A DNA stretch of 64,000 nucleotides, taken from positions 17,055 to 81,054 of the forward strand of contig ARYC01019334.1 in the NCBI GenBank assembly GCA_000711775.1, given 5' to 3'. Each line of letters opens with the position of its first letter. Position 1 is the stretch's first letter. This DNA comes from Oxytricha trifallax (taxonomy: Eukaryota; Ciliophora; Spirotrichea; Sporadotrichida; Oxytrichidae). The notes beneath the pieces are model-generated. The model had not been told where the DNA came from. It did not search any database and saw only the letters and a program-made list of their open reading frames with translations. This document shows, piece by piece, positions 44,534 to 58,100 of the stretch. A program made the translations under genes and the position numbers.

Positions 44534-46424
44534 TCATATTCTTTTGTTTTAAGTCATTTCTTGTTTTGATTCTTCTTGATAATTTTCTTCTTCAAAGTCA
44601 TCATCATATAACTGGCATTTATGTTTAGCAGTCAACTTTTCATGCATAATTTCTCTGCATTAACTAAAATATTCATATTTTTATTATATAATTATCTTGA
44701 AATATATTAATGTGTAATTGCTTGCATCTAAAGTACCAATTATTGTCTATTTTAAGGTCTTAGGCTTTCTTATAATATTCTTCTTTTGTCATTCTTAAGC
44801 CTGTGATAATTTTCTACATATTTGCCTGATCCCTGCGACTCAAGCAAATTTCAAATTAATCGTGGAAATAGTTCTTGTACATAGGCTTGTAATTTTCAAA
44901 TACTGTACCTTACAAGCGTCTCTTCGCTCCATCCCAAACTTATTTAAAAAGAGTATAAAAAAATGGCGAGTTTAATATAAAACTAGTAATTTGTTAAACT
45001 TTTCTCTTCCTAGTTTTTTCCTTCTCTTTGAGCTTGATGCAAATGAATTAATGAGTGTCGACTCTATCCCTATTAAATTTCCTATGACAAAAAGCGCATT
45101 CTATTCGTTCCTATTCATCCATTTATTCTTAACCTTTAATTTCTTCAATAGACTGTCCAGATTAATCTAATTTGCCACCTTAATTCTTAGCGAGAGCTGT
45201 TCTTAATTCATCGTAGGCGAGAAGTAAAAGTGGATGTACACCTTTTTACGTTGAAATTGAGTATTTATAAGCCAATTTGTTGTTTTCTAAACGCAAAGAT
45301 TCGAAACCTAAGTACTTGATGAACTTATAATGGAAATTACTATATAAATTTGAATATAAATCAGGTTTAATTTTAATGCCAGTTTGGAATCTGCCAATAT
45401 TAGAGTAAAACACCTGATTATCCATTTTTAAAACTTGATACTTTTCTTCAGTTGGCTTATTGATGATATTACCAAGAATCATAACTAATTTTTCAAGTGT
45501 ATAGACAATGAAGATTTGAGAGCATTCTATCTCCAGTTCACTTATAAAATCAAGAATATCTTCTCTTTATTCTTCTAACTGCTCCAGCATATGCTCACTT
45601 CCCCACTCCTTCATCATTTCTTCAAGTTCCTAATCTTCCTTAGACTGCTACTTTATTTCTTCTGGAGATAGGTCTCTTGAAACCCCACATTTAGGGCAAA
45701 CTTTATGATCCTCTGCCTTATTTAAAGTCATGCAATTTTAACACCGCCATTTAAAAGCTAACTGTGGTTGCGGTTTGTTTTGCTTTGTCAAACCTGAAAA
45801 TGTTTTGGTAGCAGTTTTGCTTTCTTCTTACTTTCCTTCAGCCAGAGAACCTAGCCTCACCCCCTTACCGGCAAAAGCTGAGATCTGCTTTTAAGGCTTT
45901 TTCTCTGGCAAAGGTTTATTTCTTAGGGAAGGTTGTTTCGCTACCTATTTACTCTTGGGTCTGTTGAAATCATTAAGTGTCATCATTTTAGGCTTTTCTC
46001 TGCCATCCACACTTTGAGAAATATCTGTTGAATAGTCACTTTAACTTAAAGACTTATTTGCTAGTCTGCGATTGCAAACATTTTCGTGTGTCTATATACG
46101 ATCAATAGTAAATTTTCTTCCGCAAACCATACAAGCATGTCTACCCTATGCATCTCCAAATTTATCACTTATTCCTTTTTAAATAGATTAGATAGTATGA
46201 ACAACTGATAAACCTTGACCCTGATATTTGTGATTTTTAGGCATCTTTTTGCACATTTCTACATGATCTCTCCAATCACAATTATAAATTGCTCGTTTGC
46301 AGATTGGGCAATCTTTATGTGTTAACTCAAAGATTTAGATACAAACTTTTTGATGGAATGGCAAACTAACTGGGAAATATTTCTGTCCACAGATCCTACA
46401 AAACACTGCTTTTTCTAATCCCAT
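44534..46424 (-). CDS. C2HC zinc fingers + SHP-like motif + NZF + PUB domain: likely p97/Cdc48 cofactor
   Basis: ATG at 46424, TGA 44534-44536, about 588 residues. Domains in order: three C2HC fingers (FCRICGQKYF ... HQKVC at residue ~8; CPICKRAIYN ... HVEMC at ~41; CMVCGRKFTI ... HENVC at ~105); an SHP-like FAGKGVRLG at ~183; a RanBP2/NZF finger (WRCQNC ... CPKC) at ~225; an acidic helix; a PUB domain at ~300-390 (VMILGNIINKPTEEKYQVLK ... YLGFESL); a fourth C2HC finger (CAFCHRKFNR ... HQFIC) at ~441; a C-terminal helical part; and an acidic end. PUB domains bind the p97 C-terminus and SHP boxes its N-domain, so two independent features point to p97/Cdc48. The combination is inferred; no orthologue is named. 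The NZF lacks the T-F pair. IESs at 44942-45001 and 44660-44727. Confidence 0.82.
44660..44727. other. IES, pointer TGCA
   Basis: TGCA at 44656-44659 and 44724-44727. Joins NNWYFR to CREIMHEK. Confidence 0.65.
44942..45001. other. IES (60 bp), pointer AAGTTT (minus sense)
   Basis: AAACTT at 44936-44941 and 44996-45001. Removal gives TRKRKVWDGAKRRL in frame. Confidence 0.88.
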
Positions 46425-46681
46425 ATTTAAATGATTTTGATTTTAATAATTGTAAATTCAAATTTAAATATTAATATTTAATATTCTAGTGCGAATAATA
46501 TCTTTCTAAAACATCATAGTTATATAAAGGATAAATAAAAATTTTCAAGAATACAATTAATATTAAAATTTCATGAATAAATAGATGATAGTTATATATA
46601 AATGTTTCAATTTTAAAATCAGAAATAAAATATGTTGCTTAATCTAAATTCAGTTTTATTTAGTTATTCAATTATTAAAAA

Positions 46682-48781
46682 ATGGCGGGATAACTTGACA
46701 AAGAAATGCGTAATAGACTGGCTCCATTTTGTAAAATAAGTTGGACTATGCTAACTCCAAAATAATGGGGCGATGTATAATTAAATATAATTTTATATTT
46801 TAGTAATTATTATATCCTAACTTTATAATTTACCAATCAAAAACCTAATTTATAATTGCAATAGTTGGCATTGATGAGCAGAAGGCAGAATCACTGAAGA
46901 AAGTTATGTAGGGCTTTAAAGATAGAGTCAGATCAGGAAAGTAAGCTGATTTCCAAAACATTAAGTTTCATTTTAATTATTATATAACAATGTAAAGCAA
47001 AATCTAATTGATAATACAATGTTGATAAGTAAAAAAATCCAAAAACCCCAAAACCCCTAAACAATTTTTATAAAGTTAATTGAGCTAAATGAGCTTGATG
47101 AACATATGAAAAATTTTGAAGCTTCTAAAGTTATTAAATATGTTCATTTGAATTGTAAAAATTTAATAATTTATTAATTAATTTTTATTATAGAATTAAG
47201 TTAAGAAAAGGACCCCTAAGATAAAAAATAATGAAGTCCTAGTGAAGAACAAGATACCAGTTTAAAAAGATCAAATTGGAAATATCTAATCGTAAAATTC
47301 AATAATTGCAAAAAATAATAGGCAACTTACACTAGAATAGACAAACATAATTTTTATTATTTTAAAAATAGGAAAATTTTCTCTTATATTTTTATAAGAG
47401 TAAAAACAATAAGTTCATATCTTCCTCTCAAAACTAAGATTCCCAACTATCAAATCTCTCTCAAATATCTCATTAAACTCCACCACAATAAATCCAAGTT
47501 TAAAGTAACAAACTTCCTGAAATTTCTTAATTTAATGATAATCTTAGTATGTATTTACTACAATAAACTTTAAACCTCCCTAATATTGTTTAATTTGAAT
47601 CATATTTAAAATTAATGATTCAAGTAGAAAAATGATTCCTTCTAAATCGTAAATATATTAATATTTTATAATTTTTACAATACCACCCTCCCAATAATCA
47701 AGCAATAACCCCAAGAGAATGAATAAATTCAGAAAATCTCTAAAGTTAAATAGTAAATTATGAGCAGTCTTCAAATTAAGAAGAACCCTCTAAACCCAAA
47801 TAATACGACTTAATAGTTCAACAAAAAAGTGATAAGTAGCACATTTAATAGTAAAAATTTGGATCACAACATCAATAGCTCAAGCAGCTCAAATAGCTTG
47901 ATGCCCTCTGAAGATGAAGGAATGAGTGAGCCAAAAAACTTTAATTAAAAATTGTAGGAAATTGGCAGTTTGTTATAAGTGTAATAAGCACATCATTAAA
48001 ATTTCATATTTTTGAATATGCTCTATCTCTGTGTTTTTCAATTTGTCTTAAATAAACTTCTACATTTTTTTAATTTAGCAAAAGAGAAGAAATCAAGATA
48101 GAAAAGTTCAGCAAAAAAGAAAAATCAAAAATTAGTAGATTACGAAGAAGAAAAATAAATGCCCCTTTTGTAGCATTAATCCTATATGAACTAAAGTCAA
48201 TCTTTACTTGACCCAATTATTCCAAAGCCTCAAAATCCCATGAATTAAAGTTAACATGTGAGTAAAAACTTCACAAACTTCGATTCACTTTTAATCTAAG
48301 AAAAAACTGAGAGTGAACATGAGTTAACTCCACATAAAAATGAACTCAATTAAGATCAAACAATGGAAATCGTAATTGATAACAACAAAATTGCGCAGTA
48401 AAATCAGTAGGTTGATGCTAATGATTCAGACTATATCAATCGAAATGCTCATAGACTTTCATATAACTTGCCAATTGAAGAAAAACCCTTAATTAATAAA
48501 GTTAAACCTAGGAAGTCAGCACAGGATGTCTCAAATCAAAAGAATGAGAGGGAGATGCTATAGTATACAAATTATTTAAATTACAATATTAAATTTTGCT
48601 ATTAATACTTCAAATCATACATATTTATTATCAATAAGCTAATAAAAAATTTGTAAATTAATAATTTTAGATAATAATGAGAGTTGGAGCTATTGAAGGT
48701 AAATTAAAAACTATAACCAGCTTAATAAGTGAATTGGCGAGTGAAGTTGATAAAGTGAAGGAATTATGCTTGAATAAATGA
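46682..48781 (+). CDS. Unknown protein, paralogue B
   Basis: Second copy of the family at 39291-41887, same strand. ATG 46682, TGA 48779-48781. MDSs at about 46682-46778, 46865-46973, 47072-47140, 47195-47345, 47400-47520, 47690-47990, 48080-48565 and 48668-48781. Matching blocks to copy A: MAGQLDKEMRNRLAP, GFKDRVRSGKQ, HMKNFEASKV, SNLSQISHQTPPQQ, NQKLQEIGSLLQ, and C-terminal MRVGAIEGKLKTI ... ELASEV. The frame is intact across the block where copy A shifts. Central regions diverge in length and sequence, so the duplication is not recent. One IES carries a telomere-like tract (47039-47058). Function unknown; the ends look helical and the middle disordered. Confidence 0.7.
47039..47058 (+). 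repeat. Interstitial C4A4 tract inside an IES
   Basis: CCAAAAACCCCAAAACCCC, two telomere units with one extra A, in the gap between the second and third MDS of paralogue B. Confidence 0.8.
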
Positions 48782-49180
48782 TAAATTAATTTCTTTATTT
48801 AACTTTTAATGAATCAGATAAATTTTATCATATCATGATGAGTGAAATAGTATTAAAATAGATCAATGATAAATTATCAGAATTCATTTGTTAAAAATTA
48901 AAAAATTAGAAGGACTGAAATTGTAAATTTATTTTTATTGTTAAATCGAATTTTGTATTTAACTTTATACTTTAATTTAGTATTATTAATTAATTAATTA
49001 ATTTCCCTGGAGAGTAAAAAAGTAGTGGTAATTTATTATGAAATTGAAATTCTTAATAATCCATATAACAGAAATAAATGTTTTTATGTAATATCATTCT
49101 CTAAAATTAATATGATTAAGTTTTCTATGCTTAGTTTGAATTATCTATCAGAAATTTCTTTTGTTGCTCTCTGAATTCAC
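48782..49180. other. Intergenic, nothing recognised
   Basis: 400 bp AT-rich spacer between convergent genes; contains a short (ATTA)n run near 48985-49002. Confidence 0.5.
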
Positions 49181-52100
49181 TCAGTTTTTACTCAAACCAC
49201 TGCTATTTGCTTTTATGTCCTGGACTTATTGCTGTAAACTGCTACTTCCAAATATGTTATTTTTATTTTCATCATTATATATTTATCCCCAAATTCATCT
49301 GACAAAAATTGTATTTAATATTTCTAATTACTTTAAATTTTATAGATACTATTCGAAGTATGAAGTATTACTCATTAATAGTCTGCTTATTAATCTCTAG
49401 AATTTGCTTAATTATCTGAATTTCTGATGCCACTGAGATTATCATTGATTAATTACATATTTAAAGGGGTTTATGAACTACTTTTATGCCCCTCCATTTC
49501 ATCATCCTCTTCTAGGATTTAGTCTTAAACAATACTAAAAAAAGTGTATCATAATAAAAAAAGTCCAAATATCAAAGTTTAAATGGTAGAACTATACTTG
49601 GTTATTAAAAACTATGATTAAAACTAAATCTTTAACTTTTGACTTTTTGGTAAGATAGGAATTGTTCAATATTTGATTGGTGTTATCAAATGTATATTGG
49701 TTTAGACCCATACCAGCTCCTCCACTGCCTCTGTTTAATCCTCCGTCCACACTTGCCTGAGACATGTTATTCAGCATTTGAGTTATGTTCACTGCACTAG
49801 ATGCTTAAGAAAGCTATTTAAATTTATTAAACACACCCAGTTGGATACAAAATACACTTAGTTTCATATTAAAAACGCTCAAATATAGATAGAAAATACA
49901 TCAAAATTATAGATAAACAAAACTATATATAAAAGCTGTTTGAATTTCTTAAGTTCTTCATCAATTTTACTGTCGTTTAATTCTTCAAATTTCAATATTG
50001 AGTCTTAACCGTTAGATTTATTATTGACACCTTGATCATCATCAAACTCATCTATAATTAATAATTTAATTTTTATTTGTTACAAAATTTTTTATATAAT
50101 TAATTATAGCTCTAGATGCAGTTGGTTATCTAATAAAAAGTATATTAATATATTTATATAATTATATATGAATTATTTGAATTCATTCAATTATTTACTG
50201 TAAAAATATCTTAGTCATTAATGAATAACTACTACTGTTTCTGTAAATTATTCTGCAATTTTTAATGCCTAATTTTCTCATATTTATGTTAATGTTCATC
50301 TCTTACTTCCTCAAAGACGTCTTTCCTGGGTGGTGCAACGTAATTATTCCTCTGAATAATCTGGATTTGAGCTTTATTATTATTATTATTATTAAAGTTT
50401 ATTTGTATAATGGATATAGTATTTATTAATAAGAATAATCAATAATATTTATATGAATTTTTTCAACTTTCTCTACTTGATTCACGAGGTTCTTCTGAAG
50501 CATCTTTGTTATTTCATTGAATTAATTTCCCATTTATTACTATGAAATGGTGTCTTATTAATTTCTATCGTCTTCGTCAGTTCAATTTATTATAATTACT
50601 ATTTCATGAATTACTTTATGCATTTATATATATGAATATTATATAGTTCCCTTGGCAAATAACTCCTTCAATTCCTGGGTGTTGCCAAAGCCAATATTCT
50701 CATGATCGGCTTCATCTGCATCGTCCATGTCCACCACGTATTTCTGCACGTCTCTCTTATCATTAAAGACTATTGTGTCATTGCTGTTGTATTACTTGGC
50801 GTCTCTAAGTAACAAACCTTCTTATATAGAAACTAATAAAAACTTAAAAGATTTATCTTTTGTGGGAGTGTTTTATTCTGAGAATGGCATTTTGGCATCA
50901 TTATAAAAATACAAAAGAGTTCTTATTAATTCTCTAATAAATTTGTAATTCCTTTTTTTATAAGAAAAATATATTATTGAATTTTTAATTTTGTAATATT
51001 ATCCATTACTTAGATATTCAAGGGTCTATTGAGCGAAGCTTCGCTATCGAATATATCCTGGCCACCCCGCAGACCTCTCTTGCTATTCTAAGAGTCGTCC
51101 TCTGTATCCACTTTAGAGTATTGTTTGGTGTGATGCACTTGCTTTTATTACAGTTTTAAGTTTTAAAACATAATTTAAGGTATTTTTTATCATTGAAATC
51201 AGGCTAGTTATAGCACACTTAGTAAATTTAACTCCTTAGATCATCATAAACCTCAAATTTGTTTGATACTTACTAAAATTTTACTTGTTTTTACGCAATA
51301 ATCAATGCTGATATTATACTCATCATAAGTAACAGATAAATCTCTGCCACTATCCTCATCGAATTTGTTATTCTTATTTTTGCCTTTGTTTTTAGCATTC
51401 TCTCGATCTGAGCTGCCTACTATCTGATTCTTTTTTATAGTGTTTTCTATGATTCTGTTCAATCTTTTGTTTCTGAGTTTTCTTTGTTCTTCAGACAAGC
51501 CGTCTAAATCTACTCCGGCAGCCAGCAACACTTTGTCCAAAATTATTAAATTATGTTTGGGCTTGTTATTCATATGAATAATAAGATAGACTATAAAAAT
51601 TGTAAATATATTCACTATAAAAAATAATTAAAATTTGTCTTTTTAGAGGTAGAATCTAACTTTCTCAAGTGACTTGGGGTTGAGTACTAAATCTCCATCA
51701 TCCTGAAGTAATTATAGCTGTCTCAAACATTCCGAATATTTCTCTCTTAAAAGTGTATTGTCCTCATTCATTAGCGCATTTTTCAAAGTATCCTCATATT
51801 TTTATAAACATATAGTTAAATTCTAAAATAATAAATACCGTAGTTATTTTTATTTACTATTTTGCCTTATTTCCACAAAGACAGAGGTAAGTATACAAAA
51901 ATCTGAATTTCTTGATGAGCATATTTCTAACTTCTTGATACATCTTAAAAGCCCAGTATATTAAGAAAGTAAGATTGCTTAATAGAATAACCAAGAATAG
52001 AAATAGTTTGGTGTCCTCATTCAGAACCACTTTCATAGTAAAAAATTAGGAAAATTAATCTTATAAATTTTAGTATTTTTAAATTAAATTAAAAGTCACT

Positions 52101-55100
52101 TCAGATGAAGAACTGGTCTCGCCGGTATCTAGATTTGTGGAGTCAACAGAAACTATGTAAAATACTCCACAGAATATGGTCAAAAGTGAAGTGATTAAAG
52201 AGAGTGTTTCTAGTTAATTTAGAGATATAGTTTAGAAGGGATATTTAGTCAGATTTATGCTCATGAAAGTTATTAACATGAGAAGCACTAGCATTTAATA
52301 GATTTGAAATTAAAGTATAACTACAATATGAATAACAAAAACCTATAATATTTGTTATTGCTTGAGTCATTACGCCATAATTAACCAGGAAAACTTGAAT
52401 GAAAATCAAAAAGATCTTTCTGTACATAATAACTATTTCCCAATAATAGAATCTCTGCTTGTACCCTCTGAACAAGAACCCATATTTCTATCTAGTGGCT
52501 ATCTAATCCAATCTTTTACTTTCTCTGGTGAGCAATATAAAAGCGAACATTGGGATTCCCAAGCCCCAAACTATAAGTGCTGGGAGTGCTATAGCCAGAG
52601 CCCAGAGAGAATGTTAACCCTCATAGCATGAAATTTCTAAGTCGTTTTTCACTCGCTAATCTCCATCGATATCCACGCAACTATAAAGTCGAATTAAATA
52701 AGTAAATTGTTATGAATGAAGAAGGAAATGCAAAAGGATTTGACCTTTACTACTTACTTGAAAACATTGAAGACGTATTTAACGATATTTGGGTGAACTA
52801 AGAACAGTAAAATGACTACAGATGAGGTAGCCCTGGCAAGAAGTAATTTTTTATCTGTAGCTCTTCTTAAAATAACACTCCAAACTGTGTAGCATATAAT
52901 GACTAGAACGAATGGCAATAAACTAATAACTATTGCTATTATTATGGTTTATTAATAGACAAAAATTGAACTAAAAAGTGAGAGCTTGAAATAGAAAATT
53001 CTGATGGGTATGCTGCTTGGTGTCGATTAAGCATTTGATTCTGATGATTAACTTTGAATTACTTTTGTAGGGTCTTAATATCCTTAGTCATTATTAAGGA
53101 AGCAGTCTACTGAGAATATTTGATTTGATGCCTCACCCACTGTTTCATTGCTCTTAAAGAAGCTTTTATTATGCAATAAAAATGATTAAGAGATACATAA
53201 TGAATTCAAAATCATAGTATAATTAAAGAAACTTTGTACAAGTTAAGGCCAGCTGAAATCAAAAGAAGCAGTCAGCACAATCAGTTAGATGTGATTTAAG
53301 AGAATCTTTTAGAAGACACTTGTGATATTTTTCACATCAGCTGCTCCTCTTAAAGTAGATCTTATCATAAAAGTGACCACGAATATTGCAGCAACCATAT
53401 GCTTATAAGTAAAAATTATATACAACTTTTAGTTTTTATTTCAACCAAGATCGCTATAATTCTGACAAGATTTACGCTAAATTCAGGGCATTTATTGCAT
53501 TAAAATTGACCGCTAACTGAATAGCCTGATTTACAATCAGCACAGAGGATGCCATCATATCTAAAAGTTAATATGTATTTATTCCAATTTCTAATTATTT
53601 TCTTTATATATCCAGTAGCGCATGATCCTTATGCCTTATTTTCTGGGGGAACCATACCTCTATACAAAATTATTGAGTCATTAATATGAAAAACTTACAA
53701 GCAAGAAGCAGTATTGAAACATTTAATAAATACAGAAGTGGCATTATTTTTCCTCCAATAGCCTGGCTGAGGCCCTATATTTGAACCTCCATTGCAAATT
53801 GCTTTCGTAGTTGGGCATGTTTTGCAGACGCCAGGCTCTGTCATTTTAACCAATGAGAAACTCTTGTCTTCTGGACATGATTCACACCTATAAGATAATA
53901 GTTTTTTATATGCTAATTGATGATTACGACATATATATTTAGAATTAAGTATAAATGCTGTGAAAATGAAACTTACGCTCCAGCATCAGTGAATTTTTCA
54001 CCTATGGCACACTCTCTCAAAGTTACAGAATATGTAAACTCAACAGTTGAAATATTAGTTGACGTACTACTACTTGTTGATGATCCTGAACTTACAGATG
54101 AGATATATAAATCGAATATAAAATTTACACTAATTGCATATCATACAAATAATACTAGTAAATTGAATTATTTCTGATGATTTTGCATACTCTTGGTTGG
54201 CAGGTTTATTCATGTCAATACCTTCTGATATAAACGAAAGTTAGTAGCTCTACCCAGGAGCTCCTGTGAAGGTAATATTAGTCAATTTATATGCTCCGTA
54301 TTCAGAGTAAAATGAGTTTATTCCAGCTACACTAGGTTGATATAGAAGGGCAGTTGAGCCGTTGCTTATGGTTTGTTTGAATGATACTTCTAATTTTTTG
54401 CTGCTTTCAGTGCCTACTATTTGACCATATCTTTTTTAAAATAGCTCTATTAAATGTTATAGAACAAACGTTAGTAGGACTACTAATTTACTCATAGATG
54501 CTCTTAAATAAATATAACTTAAATAAATACATGAGACCATAAGTATCAGCAAGTGCGAGATACATGACTGGAAGTTATCCACCACTTTTAGCGTCATTCT
54601 ATTTAGCAGTGGTACTATTTGAGTTCACATCTGTATCAGCAAGTTCTCTTAATAAGGTGAAGTCTATGTCCTCTACATTTTCTGTAACGTTTAAGATTTC
54701 TATGAGTCTCCTTCTATCTGAAATAACTGCTTATGGATTTGCTCTCAATCGCTGTGCTTGATATTTTGAATTTTAATATTTTTTCTTTTGGAAAATGACA
54801 AATTTATAACCAATAGTTATAGCCAACTCTATACTTATTAGAAAAAAAGAGAATGTCTAATAAAAGATAATTAAGTATAATTTATTTTTTAATTGATATT
54901 GCGTCTCAGTAATGTACACAACTTTCTAAGCAAAACTACCAATATTATCGGCATAAATATTTGCTTTGTTAAATTCTTTATTATATAAATTGTTATGTTA
55001 AAGATATTATAATTAATTAACTTTGTTGTTGCTGAATGAATATTTCGCACTTGATGTGAGTTTAGGCTCTATGTCATTCCAATAAAATGCTCCTCCCGCA

Positions 55101-58100
55101 GTTGACGCATAGTTATTTGCGAATGTCATATTCTTTGAAATTTTGAATGAGCAATTATAGGGAGAGGGACAGTTTATTATGAAACCACCTCCATTCTTAG
55201 CTGAGTTTCTTGTATAATAAACGTAATAAACTATTATTATATTATAATTTGAATGTTGACATATTAAATTATAAAGGCAGTGTTTTCAATTTGAGTTGTG
55301 TACAAATTATAAAATAAATATTGTCAAACTCAATCGCTATTTTTAAAAAATTAATGCATGCTAAAAAAATTATAAATTATCAAAGTAAATAGCTCCTCCA
55401 TCTGTCTTTGTAGCTTAATTATTGTTTTATAAATATCCACTTATAAAACACTAATCATTCTGATATGTTTTTATAACATTATTGATGAAATTGGAGTTGC
55501 TAATTTTATAGAAAGTCTAGCTAGTGCCAAACAATTTTTCTTTCTTCTAATCTGACTGCTCTAAATATATGGCTCCCCCTGCTGACGCACTGGAATTTAG
55601 TACTGTCATGTTTTAAACCCAGAAATACCCGCAGTCTATGCAATAGATTGCTCCGCCTTTATCAGCCACTGTGTAGGTTTTGTAGGATTCTATAATAATA
55701 TAATATGTTAACAAAATGGTCTTCGTGTTATGGTTTTAACTTACTTTCAATTCTTAGTGAATTCGAATAGAAATCCACACTATCAAGATAAATAAAGAAA
55801 ATCAATAATCTTGAACTAGATAATTCTTGTAATCATATAAATAACATAAGATATAAGGAGTTTGGAGATTCCTTGTTAATTATAAGGGTTCTGTTCACTT
55901 CCACTGACTCCAAGGTGTCAACTGCATATATATCTCCACCATATAAATCAGCGAAATTATCTTCAAACCTTGTTATAAATTTTATAATTAAACTAATAAT
56001 TATTCCATAAGATTATTAATTTTCATGTTTTTTTCTTAAATATAATATAAAATATTTATTATCATTTGCTTAAAATTACTCATTAATTAATTATATAATT
56101 TGTTTAATTAATGACCATCTTTCTGAAACTTAAAGCGTAGATAGCACCACCATATGATAATGCAAAACAATTCAATATTTGACTATTATATAAATATTAT
56201 TAAAATTAAGTTTTCATTGTAAATTTATTAAATTTTATTGTGTAAAATTAACTTATATTGATGATTTAATACTGTTTATGTTGATCTGAGAATCTATTAT
56301 ATAATATTAATTTTTAAAAAAATATTCATAAATCATTAATATATTTATCTCCTGATAGGTATATAGCACCACCGATTGATGAAAAACCATTCTCAAATAT
56401 AGTATTGTTCACAGTCAAGTTTACATTCATAATTACATGAATAAAAGAGCCTTTCGTATTTATCTTATCTGCTTCTCTGAATAATATAAATGATTATTAT
56501 AATTATAACTTTTGATGTGAAAAATAAAATAAAATATATTGTTTTATATATTAATTAGTGTATCTCTGAATTAAGCTGATAGACCTCTGATGAAATTAAG
56601 ATTAAAATTTGTGGAAATATTTATTACTTTACGTCATCAGAAAAACGACTGTTTAAAATAGTTAAGTTAGAGAATCCTATAAAGATATAAATACATATAA
56701 TTTATTAATAAATGTCACTATTAATTAATTAATATTTCTTTAATTTAAATTAAAATTCATTATGTAATTTGTTCATTATTTCAATTTTGATATTCTTTGA
56801 TAACGAGTTAGCTGTGTTATATTGAAAAACAACATTTTACATGTCAATTTTTAATTTTATTTCATATTTAAATTATTTTTTGAAAAATAATAATTTGTAT
56901 AATTTAACTAATTATAATTATAATATATAAATATATCATGTAAGACTTGTGTGCATACATATATTAAACAGTGTTTGATCCAGCACTATTCATGAATATT
57001 CTTGTGTTATTTATCACAAGCAAATTCGTCTATAATAAATAATTATGAAATATTTAAAAATATATATGTAATTTCTTACTGGATGAGATTCAAGCACGTT
57101 TATGACTGATGATTCTTAAGCTGTGTTATATGAAAATACACAGCCGTCAATAAAATACATAGTATCTAAAATATTATAGAAATAGAAATATAGATTTATG
57201 GATATGAAAAAATTCTACAAAAAATACTAAAAAATAAATTATATATTAAAACTTGAATGTTAAAGAGGGATTAAGTCACTAAATTTATAACACCAGCAGT
57301 ATCGACAGCTTAATTTTTAGTAAAAGTTGATTTTAAAGCGTAAAATCTGGCTTAATTATCCAACTATATTCGAAACCCCAAAACCCTTTCAGTATTTTGA
57401 TTGAGTTTTTGATTAATAAATGTAGACTATTATTGCATACTTTATTAGGGTTTTAATAGGGTTTATGTAGGGGTTTAATGTTTAAATTTTAGTAATTTAA
57501 GTGATTATATGCGAGGTTTGGGGTCAGTTTATGACAGTGACTATATAGATTTATTGTTTAAGTTGCGATATGGATGTGATGAATATAGTGAATAACTCAA
57601 GCCTGTTCTAAATTATACATCTATAGCAAGGCTCCTCCGTAAATCTCCAGCAACTGGGAAGTCTCACTGTCTATTTGCATTCAAATTTAAAGAAATAGAA
57701 GCTTAATTCTAAGCCTAAACGACCACTAAAATTTTAGCAGAATCATATTGACTATCTTATTAATGATAAGATTCTTAAATACTGGGCTCATTTCTATCTA
57801 GTCTAGAGGGCTGTGATGTTTCATCGCAAATTTCCTGAGCTTCACATATCTGCTTAATCGATAGCTAACATACACAAAAAGAACGGAATATCTTACAAGA
57901 CTGTCAATCGCATTAAGAGAGTGATTGACTTCAATGTTCCATTTTATAAGACTAATTTAAATTATATATTCGATTAAATGCAGAGGTCTTAAGAGCATAA
58001 TATAAAGTTCATACACGCTGATGAAGCTGTATTTACATTCAATACATTTATATCAAGGTCTTGGTACAAGAGGTATAGTAATATAGAAGTTTATGACTAA

